A stretch of 64,000 nucleotides of DNA. It comes from Cryoendolithus antarcticus (Eukaryota > Ascomycota > Dothideomycetes > Cladosporiales > Cladosporiaceae). Shown here one piece after another: positions 52,661 to 63,204 of the stretch (within the stretch, counting starts at the first letter, position 1; every line of letters starts with the position of its first letter). Both the position numbers and the translations under genes were made by a program. The notes beneath the pieces are model-generated. The model was not told the origin of the DNA and searched no databases. It worked only from the letters and a program-made list of their open reading frames with translations. The DNA lies in the NCBI GenBank assembly GCA_002077065.1, contig NAJO01000010.1:1054001-1118000 (forward strand), given 5' to 3'.

Positions 52661-53611
52661 TCATGCCAGGTCTTCGAGAGTCTGGCTCGTGTCGCCAGTG
52701 GCTTCCTGAAGCTCTCGGAGGAGCTTCTGTCTGATCGCAGCAGCACGTTTTGCCTTCTCTGCCTCGACCGACAATTTGTCTGCATGCGCCGCCGCCTCAG
52801 CGGCAGCTTGTTGGATCTCTTGATATTCTTGCACGGCTTTCTTCAGAATCACACGCGCCACCTTGAGCTGGACTGTGAGAAGGTCGAAGTCGTCGTCCAC
52901 AAAGCTCTTCGCGCTCTTGACCAAGGCCTCTTGAGCGGCCGATGGTGCCTGCCTCGACAAATTTCCGAGCTCCCATTGGAGTAGTGTGATGTCACGTAGT
53001 GCTTCATTGCCAGGCATGGCCTCGTTATAGTACTTCGTCACGGCCCAGCCATATCTCAACCCGTCGTTACGGTCCTGTATGCACTTCTTGAGCCGGCTTG
53101 CTTGCTGCGCGGGTGTGTACGTAGCTGTGACAGGCACTGGTATCTCCTCTTCTTTGACTACAACTTCTTCCCCTTTTACTGTCTTGCGCTTCTTGTTTGC
53201 AACTGGAGGGTTCTCGGAGCGCTCGCTCGTAATTTTCTCGAGCTCAATAGGGTTCGCATATGTCCCTGTAGATCGCCTCTTCCGCGAAGACTGATCAGAT
53301 GCCGCTTTCGCCTGGATGCCAACACCACACGAACCACGTGTTGTGCGCTGCGCACCACGCTGACCGCGTGTATCCTCGGGAAGCTTGGCTTCACCCTCAC
53401 TCGCTGTCGCCTTGGGAGCTGCCCTCCCGCTGGCACCGTTCTGTGCGGTGCCGTTCGCGGTGGATCGACGACCCAGACCAGCGTTCGATGTCGTGGTCGA
53501 TTCTGTAGTGATGAGCAAAGTGGCGAAGCTGGTTTCAGACGTGGTCTGACCGGATCCGCTTGGCGATGGAAGGCCACCTAGTTGATCGTCCAAATTGTTT
53601 GCGGGGCCCAT
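52661..53611 (-). CDS. Uncharacterised, disordered plus coiled-coil protein
   Basis: A single exon of 316 codons from ATG 53611. Residues 1-130 are Ser/Thr/Ala/Gly-rich and disordered. A basic stretch (SSRKRRSTGTY, then KKRKTVKGEE) suggests a nuclear signal. Residues about 165-240 form a helical, better-conserved-looking part (ASRLKKCIQDRNDGLRYGWA, NEAMPGNEALRDITLLQWEL). The C-terminal 100 residues are an Ala/Glu/Lys-rich coiled coil (about 255-305). I do not recognise a family. A nuclear structural or regulatory role is possible but not shown. Confidence 0.6.
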   Translation of the reverse strand: MGPANNLDDQLGGLPSPSGSGQTTSETSFATLLITTESTTTSNAGLGRRSTANGTAQNGASGRAAPKATASEGEAKLPEDTRGQRGAQRTTRGSCGVGIQAKAASDQSSRKRRSTGTYANPIELEKITSERSENPPVANKKRKTVKGEEVVVKEEEIPVPVTATYTPAQQASRLKKCIQDRNDGLRYGWAVTKYYNEAMPGNEALRDITLLQWELGNLSRQAPSAAQEALVKSAKSFVDDDFDLLTVQLKVARVILKKAVQEYQEIQQAAAEAAAHADKLSVEAEKAKRAAAIRQKLLRELQEATGDTSQTLEDLA

Positions 53612-54004
53612 GGCGAAGTTGCGAGAACCCTTGGTATCGAGGTAGATCTACGGCGTACACGATCAGTCCCGCCGGAAGCGAGGCTTGATAGCTTTGGAGA
53701 GTAGGATGAGTGTTAGCTCAAGGGCAAAGCAAAGCACTCGGTTTCTTATAAACGCTCGCACTAGATACACACGCTCATAACAGCCCATGTTGTCACGAGC
53801 AAATTAAGTTGCACATGTGATGCAGTCAAAGTGATCACTTCACTTCCATACTCAATTTCTACCCCGTTTGTACTCTGCCAACCCCTCAATGACTCAGGAG
53901 AAGTGGGACATACACTCACTTTATCCTTCACTCGCTTCCAAGACGTAGGCCTTGACAGTCATGATCTTTGTCTTCGTGGCTTCATTCGAATCTCTCCGGC
54001 TCAA
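53612..54004. other. Promoter of the uncharacterised gene and Dbp6 3' end
   Basis: 393 bp between co-directional minus-strand genes. Nothing recognised. Confidence 0.55.
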
Positions 54005-56881
54005 TCACTTTCCAAACACCATCTCCCTCATTCCGTCAAGCGCCTCTGCAAATCGCGCTGCCATCTCTTCACCCCCAGCATCAACCCTCACTCTCTCGAC
54101 CGGCGCACGACGCTTCACGTTCGTTGCTCTCATGATATCGTTCACATACCACCTCGCTTGATTATTAGTGTACAGCGTCCACGCCTCTCCACTATCACCG
54201 GCTCTCGCACTCCGTCCAACGCGATGAACATACGCAGTGAGTGAGTGAGGCACATCATACTGAATGACATGAGTGATGCGACGACCTTGCAGAGCATCGA
54301 GACCACGGCCGGCGCGATCCGTGGCGATGGTGATGTTTGGTATGGATTCACTGCTGGAGAGCTTCGTAGTTCTGCTCGAGGTCTTCGTTAAGCTTGAGAT
54401 CCACGTAGCCCAAGCTGGACGGAGCTTTTGCAGAAGATAGGTAAGTCGTTCGGCAGACTCGGTGCTCGAGGTGAATATCAGTATCGTAGGAGCAGGTGCA
54501 CCAGTGTTAGCCGACGGTGACCCTGCCCTTGGCCAAGTCGATACGGCTTTGGTCTCGTCTCGGCCATCTGACGACTGCGAGCTGTTCGTGTCTACGTCGT
54601 TGCTGATCGTGCTGCTATCGCTTGGCGGTGTCGAATTCTCCGACTCTGAGTCTGACCTCGACGAATCGTCCTCAACCAGTGGTGTTTCGACAGTCGTGTC
54701 ATCGTATCTGCCATTCCTCACGAGCTGCTGCGTCGAGGAACCTCCTAAAACCTTCGAGTCCAGCAGGGCCACGAGATGCAGTGGCTTATCGCTCCCATCG
54801 CCTACTGGCACACAGTACTCCATCAGCGTTGACGGCAGCTCATATTGATCGCCATCGCCCCGCACGTTCTTGGCTGCATCGTCCAACGCTTCATCGCTCT
54901 CTTCACCCTGCACAACTACCATCTGTGGTCTCTTGAGTTTCAGAGCACTAAGTTTGCCGATGTCTCGCGTCATTGTAGCACTCAGCACCACTTTGCGGAC
55001 CCTCTGCTCGAACCGGGCGTCCCATACACCTCTTGCGCGGAGATATACCTCGCGCGGACCTTGTTCACTCTCTGTTCTCGCCCGTGAGAGCTCGTCATTC
55101 AGTCGCTCCAAAAATCCATCGTACCGCTGATCCAGCAGCTTGTCGGCCTCATCCAGGACTAGCCACTCCGTGTGCACGATGCTGAAGCCGATTGTGCTGC
55201 TCATGTGCTCCAGTATTCTGCCAGGCGTGCAGACCAGTATATCGACTGCTGATGTATAAGTCGGCACGTGGTCAGGTAATCCATGTAGAGCATCTTGTAT
55301 TTCGCGGTCCAGACGATCGTCCCAGGTCTCCATCTCGTCTACAAAGGCGTCGAACTCTTCGCTGTCTTCAGCAGGTGGGTAGTCGCGGCGCTGAGCTTTC
55401 TCCATCAGCATCTTGTAGTGTGCAGGATCGTACTTGCTTCCAGTCTTAATAAGTCTCTGCTGTTCGTCGCTGAGCTTGGTCGATCCCGTCGCGACGCCCA
55501 CCGTTAGATCGCTATCCCTGAGTAAGCTCTCCGCGACGGCTGTGACTTGCGAGACAAGCTCTCGCGTCGGCACCACGATAAGCGCTCTAATGGTCTCTGA
55601 AATGGCAGAGCTACCCTTCAGCGCCTCAATTATGGGCAGCAAGTAAGCTATTGTCTTGCCACTGCCAGTCGGGGCGCTTACTGCGATATCAGGCACTATA
55701 CTCTCGGTAAGTCTGGAGAACTTGGAACCTTGAGTCCCTGGTGACATCAACAGTGGAATGAGTGCCTGCTGCACTGGCAGTGCATTGCTGAAGCCAACGT
55801 GTTGAAGACGCTCCACAACTTTCTTCGATAAGCCCAGAGCCTCGAATGTTTTCTCGGCATCTTTGGAGACTGTGGTGGGAGCACGAAGCCAGTCTGGAAG
55901 TCCCGAGGGTGCAGTCACTGACGGCATGACTTCGTTGACTGGCTGCGGAAATGGCACTAGTTCTCGTTTCTCTATCGCAGGCGCCGCCGATTCAACCTCA
56001 ATGGTCTCTGGCTCCTCTTCGTTCCGCTTCTGCACCTTCTGCTGGGACGAGTGGAACTTATTAAGCACGCCGCCGAACTTCTTGAGGTGCTCGTCATGAT
56101 TGTCGACAGCATTGAGATCCTCGGGAACGTCCTGAGGCTGATCAAGAACAGCTTCCAGCTTGTGTCGACGCTTTCTAGGCTTTTCTGGGGCTGGAGCAGC
56201 ACCAGATGTCACAGCAGGACTTGCGACTTCTGAGTCTCTTCCAGGCACATTCAGAGCTGCTTTCCGCTTCGCAGGCACAATCTTAGGGACTGACAGCTCC
56301 TTCGTCGGCGGCGAAGCCAAGCGTTCGATGACTCTCTCTCTGTGCTGGACTGAGGGATCATCGTCGTTTGCGATTAACGATGGCGCGAGTGTGTCAACCC
56401 TCGTAGCGTCATCCGTTCCGACAGCGACACGATCAAACTCCGTTACACCATCTACATCTTCCCCAGGCTTCCCTACAGGCAGCTCCGCATCCCCATCAGG
56501 ACCAGACTTCTGAGCAGCCTTCCGTGCGGCTCGAGCTTCCTTCTCGAGCTTCCTTCGCTTTTTGATATTCTTGATATGGCCAAATTCGCTCGAATAATCG
56601 GGCTTCGAGGGTGTACTCAGCTCGACGGCGGTAGTCTCACCATCGTCCTCTGTGTCTGCTGCAGTGAGCAGCGCTGCCTCGCCACTATCATTGCCTTTTA
56701 ACTGTTTCTTGAGCTTTTTCGCCTTTCGCTCGGCTTTCTCATCATCGTCTCGTTCTCTCTTGCGTTTCGGTTCTGTAACAGGCGCTACAGGAGCTTTCGC
56801 TGTTGTTGGAGCTGTCACGGGTGGTATCGCGGTCACAACGCCTTGCTTTGGCGGTATATACCGCTTGTACAGTGTAGTCAT
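54005..56881 (-). CDS. DBP6: DEAD-box RNA helicase Dbp6 (60S ribosome assembly)
   Basis: A single exon of 958 codons from ATG 56881. The N-terminal 330 residues are charged and low complexity with Lys/Arg runs (KAERKAKKLKKQLKG) and acidic patches, typical of nucleolar helicases. The core starts at about 345: the Q-motif-like LPVQQALIPLL, Walker A APTGSGKT (403-410), VVPTRELVSQ, a long insert before VDILVCTPGR that is characteristic of Dbp6, DEAD (577-580, VLDEADKLL), SATMTRDIGK, then the second lobe with ILIFTSSTESAERL, ATDRAGRGLDAL and HRVGRSARAG. An acidic, Ser-rich insert of about 60 residues (DDSSRSDSESEN onward) separates the lobes. Dbp6 works with Dbp9, Rsa3, Nop8 and Rrb1 in early 60S assembly. 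Confidence 0.94.
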   Translation of the reverse strand: MTTLYKRYIPPKQGVVTAIPPVTAPTTAKAPVAPVTEPKRKRERDDDEKAERKAKKLKKQLKGNDSGEAALLTAADTEDDGETTAVELSTPSKPDYSSEFGHIKNIKKRRKLEKEARAARKAAQKSGPDGDAELPVGKPGEDVDGVTEFDRVAVGTDDATRVDTLAPSLIANDDDPSVQHRERVIERLASPPTKELSVPKIVPAKRKAALNVPGRDSEVASPAVTSGAAPAPEKPRKRRHKLEAVLDQPQDVPEDLNAVDNHDEHLKKFGGVLNKFHSSQQKVQKRNEEEPETIEVESAAPAIEKRELVPFPQPVNEVMPSVTAPSGLPDWLRAPTTVSKDAEKTFEALGLSKKVVERLQHVGFSNALPVQQALIPLLMSPGTQGSKFSRLTESIVPDIAVSAPTGSGKTIAYLLPIIEALKGSSAISETIRALIVVPTRELVSQVTAVAESLLRDSDLTVGVATGSTKLSDEQQRLIKTGSKYDPAHYKMLMEKAQRRDYPPAEDSEEFDAFVDEMETWDDRLDREIQDALHGLPDHVPTYTSAVDILVCTPGRILEHMSSTIGFSIVHTEWLVLDEADKLLDQRYDGFLERLNDELSRARTESEQGPREVYLRARGVWDARFEQRVRKVVLSATMTRDIGKLSALKLKRPQMVVVQGEESDEALDDAAKNVRGDGDQYELPSTLMEYCVPVGDGSDKPLHLVALLDSKVLGGSSTQQLVRNGRYDDTTVETPLVEDDSSRSDSESENSTPPSDSSTISNDVDTNSSQSSDGRDETKAVSTWPRAGSPSANTGAPAPTILIFTSSTESAERLTYLLQKLRPAWATWISSLTKTSSRTTKLSSSESIPNITIATDRAGRGLDALQGRRITHVIQYDVPHSLTAYVHRVGRSARAGDSGEAWTLYTNNQARWYVNDIMRATNVKRRAPVERVRVDAGGEEMAARFAEALDGMREMVFGK

Positions 56882-57169
56882 GCTTGGTCGCGATACTCAT
56901 GTCTTAGCATGTGATTCCACGAAGCACATGTTTTAGAGCGCCAAATTTCTGGTTGCGATCGGGGATTGACGGGGAACGAAGCCGACTCCACATTGTCAAG
57001 GGGTCCACGACAAACACTCGATGGCGACAATTTCCTGCGTGCACTCACTCTGAACGACTAAACAGTCTGTAGCAGTCGGCGTCTAACTGACTGATGGTCT
57101 GATAGATCTGTGATAGTAGCGATGCGCGAAGTCATATGAGCGCCTTCGGCGCACCCAACCGGAGCCAAG
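56882..57169. promoter_or_regulatory. Divergent promoter, Dbp6 / PIG-A
   Basis: 288 bp between the start codons (56881 minus, 57170 plus). Both genes are growth-related. No site was identified. Confidence 0.5.
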
Positions 57170-58947
57170 ATGCCCTACAACATTGCGTGAGCCATCCAGA
57201 TGCTCAGTATCTTGTTCCACAGTCAGTGCTGATGAGAGCTGCAGTATGATCTCGGACTTTTTTTATCCTCAGCCTGGTGGTGTTGAAAGTCACATTTACC
57301 AGCTCTCGACTGTTCGTGTCATCCCCTGGGTCGTCCCGCACAAGCCTCGTATCAGCACTGACGGGACCTTGGAGACAGAAACTCATTGATCGTGGCCATA
57401 ATGTGATCATCATCACGCACGCGTACCACTCCCCGTCGAGATCTGGCATTCGTTACCTCACGAACGGAGTCAAGGTTTACCACCTCCCTCACTGGGTGGT
57501 CTACCGCAGTACGACCTTCCCTACGGTCTTCAGCTCGTTTCCAATCCTAAGACAGATTTTTATTCGCGAAAAGATCGAGATTGTTCACGGCCATGCATCG
57601 CTGAGCAATCTGTGTCATGAAGGCATACTGCACGGGAGGACCATGGGTCTTCGTACAGTCTTTACGGATCACTCGCTATTTGGCTTTAGTGATGCTGCGA
57701 GTATCATAGCGAATAAGCTGCTGAAGTTCTCGTTAAGTGATGTTGATCATGTGATCTGTGTGTCTCATACTTGGTGAGTGTGAAAGTCCTGAACGCAGCC
57801 AAAATCTTGCTAAGCGCTCGGATACAGCAAAGAGAACACTACTCTTCGTGCAAGCTTAAACCCACTGAGCGTCTCAGTCATTCCAAATGCTGTGGTGGCA
57901 AGCAACTTCCGCCCACTGCAACCCCAAGAAGCCAAGTTCCTCACGCTGCAAGGCGATAAAGGCGCGCTGCTTCCACCGCCACCAGACCCGACCCATCATA
58001 TCGGTCCTGGAGACCCGATAACCATCGTCGTAATCTCCCGTCTGTTCTACAACAAAGGTACAGATCTGTTGATCAGCGCACTTCCACTACTCCTCCGCCG
58101 CCACGAGAATCTCCGCTTCATCATCGCCGGCAGCGGACCAAAAGCCATAGACCTCGAACAAACCCTCGACTCCCTCCCCCAAGGCCTAGTCTACATGCCC
58201 AATGGCCAATCCCGTGTCGTCCAAATTGGCAGCATCCGCCACGAAGAGGTCCGCGACGTGATGGTGCGAGGCCACATGCTGCTCTCCACCAGCCTAACGG
58301 AAGCCTTCGGTACAGTGCTAGTCGAAGCTGCAAGCTGCGGGCTCATGGTAGTCGCGACTCGCGTGGGCGGCGTGCCCGAAGTCCTCCCTGGAAACATGAC
58401 AGTCTTCGTTCTGCCTGAAGTGCAGGACGTTGTGCGTGGCGTTACGGAAGCCGTCGGTCTGCTTACTACGAAGTCCGTTAGGCGGGATAGGTTCCACGAC
58501 CAAGTCAAGATGATGTACTCATGGGCGGACATCGCGAGGCGAACGGAGCGGGTTTACGATCTGATCACTGGGTCGGCTTCGGCGCCGGATAACTCCGAGT
58601 ACTACAACAGTGAATGGGAGAACTACGGTCAGCCCATCACGACGCAATCTTTTGCGCTGATCGATCGGCTGAAGCGGTACTACGGCTGCGGCATCTGGGC
58701 AGGGAAATTATTCGTCTTGGTTGTCGTGGTGGACTACCTCATCTACTGCGTGCTGGAGATTTTGTACCCTAGAGAGCGCATCGATCTGTGTAAGCCTTGG
58801 CCGAAATTACTGAAGCCTGCCCATCACGGTAGAGAAGGCAGCAGAGAGCTAGAGCGGGACGGAACCGTCAGGCAGAGGGCCGGTGGGCGAAGAGATGCGC
58901 GGAGACAGAGTGTCGAGTCTTCCACAGAGCCGAAGTTAGATAGTTGA
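57170..58947 (+). CDS. GPI-GlcNAc transferase catalytic subunit (PIG-A / Gpi3, GT4)
   Basis: Four exons: 57170-57186, 57245-57311, 57379-57773, 57828-58947 (532 aa). Introns are 58, 67 and 54 bp; the second uses donor GTTCGT, which is weak. The first coding exon is only 17 bp. The spliced start is [20 protein letters not shown], then [18 protein letters not shown], both invariant in PIG-A, and the third splice gives ICVSHTCKENTTLR. GT4 features follow: [34 protein letters not shown], the E-rich site [15 protein letters not shown] and [13 protein letters not shown] membrane anchor is near the C-terminus (about 460-485, [15 protein letters not shown]) with a basic Arg-rich tail. It transfers GlcNAc from UDP-GlcNAc to phosphatidylinositol on the cytosolic face of the ER, the first step of GPI-anchor synthesis. 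Essential in yeast. Confidence 0.96.
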
Positions 58948-61800
58948 GCATGCAACGAGACCGCTGGATAGCGTTGTATCTTATGTCTCGGGGCTGGACT
59001 CCGGGATGGTGCACTGTGGAGTGGGAGTATCGGATCAGATTGATATATCACTACATTGGGTACGTCGTCCGTCATCGTGGCTTGCGTAGCAAGGCTTTTG
59101 CCATATGGCGAGCAGTGACAGGCTAGATAGAGACTTGACGTGCATCAGTGCTTCGAGGTCAGCCGTAACGCTGCGCCCTCGCCGCGCAGAGCACTGAAAG
59201 CGTCCATGGTCAGATGGTGAGGCCGCCTATGGTCAAGCGAGTAGTACTAGGCGTGACCGTGAGGCGGTGCTAGCCAATGCCGAGTACGAATGACAGTAAG
59301 CCAGACTCATACTGCGGTTGTGAGCGGTATCGCTTGCTACCAGCTCTATTGAATGGAGAAGCTCGGCGTCAGCCCGTGGCGGTGGCAATGGCGGCGGCGA
59401 CAATCTGTACACGTCGTTCTGCACGATTATTGCTGCCCAGACGAGATATACATAGGAATACAACAATTGAGGCGTGATCGTCAATTGCTGCCCTACGAGA
59501 TCGGCATATGCGGTCGCGCAGCAAGGGGGCTAGGGATCTAAATTAATATCGGCACTGTATTTCTCCGAGCGCAGCCCAACCCAGATGAGAGTCGGTTGTC
59601 GGCGCGGAATTGCGTGCCCTCCAACGGTCGCCTCGTCATCGCGAAGGAGGAAGAAGGAGATAGACTCGGAGCCGTTTGATCGCCGGGCGAGGCTGGCAAG
59701 CGAGTGTGGCACAGGGCTGCGAATCCTGGTGGGTGGGAGATTGGAGGATCGTTTCATGACCTTCGAGAAGAGTGCACAGCATCAAGCTGAGGCCACGCGA
59801 GTAGCGAAGCGTGAAGTGTCGTGCGACCGCTAGCGACGACGGTGCACAGCCGTGAAGATGTCGAGAAGTCGGAGGCAAGTCAAGTTGCCTGCCGTGCTAC
59901 TGATAGAGCAGGACGAGATCCGCTGACATGCTTCGCATGCGAGCCTCATGCAGGTACCACAGCACGTCGCCAATCAAGGGCCGCAGCAAGCTGCAACAAA
60001 CCCCAGGTCGAACTACTGCGGCTCATCTGGAGATCCCTTACTTGCGCAGACGCGTGGCTGGAAGTCGTCCCTTGATCATATTGCTTGCTGTCGATGCTTG
60101 TGCCTGCACAGGCCTGACCTGACATCGCCTCAGCAGAGCTTCACCTGCAAGAGCAGCTGGAGGGGCGTTGTCCCAGCCGTGGTGCCCGACGCGGCAGCGA
60201 ATGGTACATTAACGTTGGAGCTTTGCCGCAGTTTCAGACCCGAGTTTACCTTCTCAGCTAGCATGATTTGGGTTTGTGTGGCGCAAGGCAGTGGGTCATC
60301 CTCGCAGTACCTCGCATGAGCGAAGTGGGCTGTTCGACTCAAAATGTGAGCTGTAACATCGATCTCCATGTCGCTGTCCGGCGGCAGACTCGTCGATACT
60401 GGCACTCGGTGTTACTTGTACAACAGCGGTAGGATAGGAGAAGGCTGGCGAACGCCGCAAACTTCACGACAATCTTCTGCAAACCCTCGCATCTCGGAGC
60501 TGACCAGCCCTTCTCTCCCGTGTTTTGTGTTCCAGAGCGGCCGCGGTGAGACGCTCCGACACCCATTGTTAGACGGTACACTAGTTCCATAACCAACTCT
60601 AGGCTCACGTTTTTGTTTCTTAGATCCGCCTGTCTCGGCCCAATCACACCACTGAACCGACCTGGTCCTTATTGACGCCTCACTCTGCTATCCCCTTCAT
60701 CCTGGGCCCTGGCTACTTTTGGGCTCCGAAACTTCGCACACGGCCGCCCAATGCATTGTGCGTCGCATTGGCAGCCTCTCCCAGTTCCCTCATTTCACTA
60801 CTGGCTGGACCACGGGCATACGTCTTTCCTGTCAGACTCCGATTTGCAAGCTGTTTCACCTTTCCGCATCATCACGTCCATCTCGAGGGCGGGGCCACAG
60901 ATTGGACCTTGACGTGAGCACCGCCTCACTTCTTGCAGCGCTACCCCTCCGGAAAGAACACCAGCGGTTCCTTGTAGGCTTTGCATCTACGCGGCTGTTC
61001 CGCGGTCTATCGACTCGACTCACCAGGTCTGCCTGCCCTACAGTCAGATCTACACTGGCACCCTGCTGGTCGCCTCGTGCTTTAGGTATCACGGCCAGGC
61101 GCGTACCTACGTTAGGCGCGGTCACAGCCCTACCACCGGGCACCATTCCCTGCTGTGCGCCAAATCTACGCGAACGACTACCGATACGAGTCACGAGTCA
61201 CGACATTGGTCGCGGCCTGACCCGCGCTACGACCGCACTGCTGTCACGACGACATCGACATCAAGTTCTTCTCCAAATCTCACGCACCAGCGTCGGCCTG
61301 CGCGTGCAGACCAATCTCGCTTCGTGGTGTTGCGGTGTCCTTACTTGCATCAGACTTGAAATCGGTGCATGCTTCGGACCTTCTTTTAGCGAAGCTCTAG
61401 GTGGCTTTCTGTTTCATTTGAACGACTTATATTCTGATTGTTGCCACTGCGGAAGTATAAGACTTCTGGGACGCAATCCACGCCATTGTACTGCATACGG
61501 CGATCTGATCGATCATAGTTGCAAACTGCCGGAGGTGTTGAATCCAAAAACGGTCCCAAAAACGAAGCGCTACGATCGAGGTGTTACGGAACTGGAGGCA
61601 GGCGCGACCGATACTTCGGCCTATAGAGCTTGACGATCTCGACTGGGAGCGAGCACTGCTGACCGGAAACTTACCACCCTCAAAGTAAGTCATTAACCAA
61701 TCTGGCTGCACTCTATGACACCCCGCCAGTCTCTCCGGCGCGGCAACTAAAGAGCAACGACGCTGTGTTGCCGAACATCTGGCTACCTCGTCAACCTGTG
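58948..61800. other. Long gene-poor intergenic region before the Q-rich gene
   Basis: 2.85 kb without a supported gene. A 304-codon plus-strand frame (60719-61633) has no ATG at all and no domain. A possible 5'-leader intron of the Q-rich gene is at 61685-61729 (GTAAGT ... CCAG, 45 bp). The region could hold a long non-coding transcript or a decayed gene; nothing here decides it. Confidence 0.5.
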
Positions 61801-63204
61801 ATGGAACATTATGATCCTACCAGGAGACAGTATGCGCCAACATCATACCCGATGCAGCAACCCCAGCAGGGCCAAGGCCCAACCGCAGGTCCCTACAGCA
61901 CTCCTTCATCCGGCAACCGCTTCGCACAACAACCGTACGTGCAGCAGTCGCCCACATCAGCGCAAAGTCATGGACGATCCAGCAGTGGCGCGGACGCGCA
62001 GATACTTTACAACTTCCAGCAGGGGGTGCAGTACGGCGCTGGGCCCAGTTCACAGACATCACAAATGCAGTACGAACAGCAGTACCAGCCACAAGAAGCG
62101 CAACGACCACCTTCACAGCCATACCAGCAGTACGCACCAAGCGCCATGTACTCCATGCAACCGCCACAAGCACAGGGCCAAGCCACGCCCCAGCAAGATC
62201 AGCAAACGCAGTACGAGCAGATTCCACAATACCGACAACAGCGCCCCCAGGCGACGCCAGAGGCGCTGGCACCTACTTACGGACAGCCCCAGTCCGCCAC
62301 TCAATACTACCTTGCAGCTCAGAACTTGCCCACAAGTACGCCGTCCCAGATGCCGGGGTCGAACATCACTGCGCAGTACCAGCAACAACCTGCATACGGT
62401 CAACCTGGCCCTTCGACTTCTCAGCTGTATCCTGGCGCGATGCTCGATCCGGTGCAAACGGCGGGCTATCCAGGGTACGGTCAGTCTCAACAACAGCAGC
62501 AGTATACAGCACAGCAGCAACAGCAGCAGGCGCAGGCTCAAGCTGAAGCGCAACAGCAGCAGGCGGAGAGCATTGATCAGGGATTTAGTCGGTATCAGAC
62601 GCAGGTGCGGACGCTGTTCACGGGTGTACGGGACGGGGAGTTGTCAGCTGCGCCGGAGTCACTGGTCGACATCTCGAGGTACTTGCTGGGAAGTGCCGAA
62701 GCGCTTGGTGAGGGACAATGTTGTGCATTTGAGGTTGGACACTATCGCTGATCAATTATGCAGGACTCACCCGTGATGACGAGGCAATGCATGACGATCG
62801 CATACGACTCTGGGACGAATTCAACCGAGCTTGGCTGACCGTCATGCAACGGCAGTACGATCTCTCCCGCGACAGGCTCCGATCAGGTCAGACGCTGCAG
62901 GAAGCTCCATCACTGATTAACAGGCACTCGCTCGAACAGCTCGCCAAGGAGCTCGCACGGCTTTGCGATGATGTGGAGAAGTTTGGCCTGGTGGACTACC
63001 AGATGGGCGTGGCTGAGGAATCGATCATGGATTGTGAGTACAGATTCTCGAGTTTCAGTCGCTGATCTTGCGAATGCTGACCAAAGTGCAGTGATCCTCC
63101 GATGCCTCACGCTCTTCGATGGACCAACGAGCTCACGAGATCGAGCCTCTGCTTCGCAAGCGGCAGCTGGGGCCGCACTACCGAGTGGTATCCAGCAAAG
63201 ATGA
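61801..63204 (+). CDS. Glutamine/proline-rich conserved protein with helical C-terminal domain
   Basis: Three exons: 61801-62707, 62764-63033, 63092-63204 (429 aa). Introns are 56 and 58 bp. The start is ATG 61801 (MEHYDPTRRQYAP); the upstream frame has no ATG. Residues 1-265 are very Gln/Tyr/Pro-rich with QQ runs, prion-like in composition. Residues about 270-429 are helical and look conserved (FSRYQTQVRTLFTGVRDGEL, LGLTRDDEAMHDDRIRLWDE, LAKELARLCDDVEKFGLVDY, MGVAEESIMDLILRCLTLFD). I recall similar fungal proteins of unknown function with this C-terminal domain, but no named family. The Q-rich N-terminus could serve in condensates or transcription. Both splices restore the conserved segments exactly. 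Confidence 0.8.
62480..62570 (+). repeat. CAG/CAA trinucleotide tract in the Q-rich gene
   Basis: A run of CAG, CAA and related codons encodes QQQQQ and QAQAQAE-like stretches. Pure CAG runs are short (up to three or four units), which limits slippage. It is in frame. Confidence 0.8.

Noticed and set aside
60719..61633. 304-codon plus-strand open frame
   Set aside because: It begins at a non-ATG codon, contains no internal ATG and shows no domain. Kept only as an observation about an unusual empty region.
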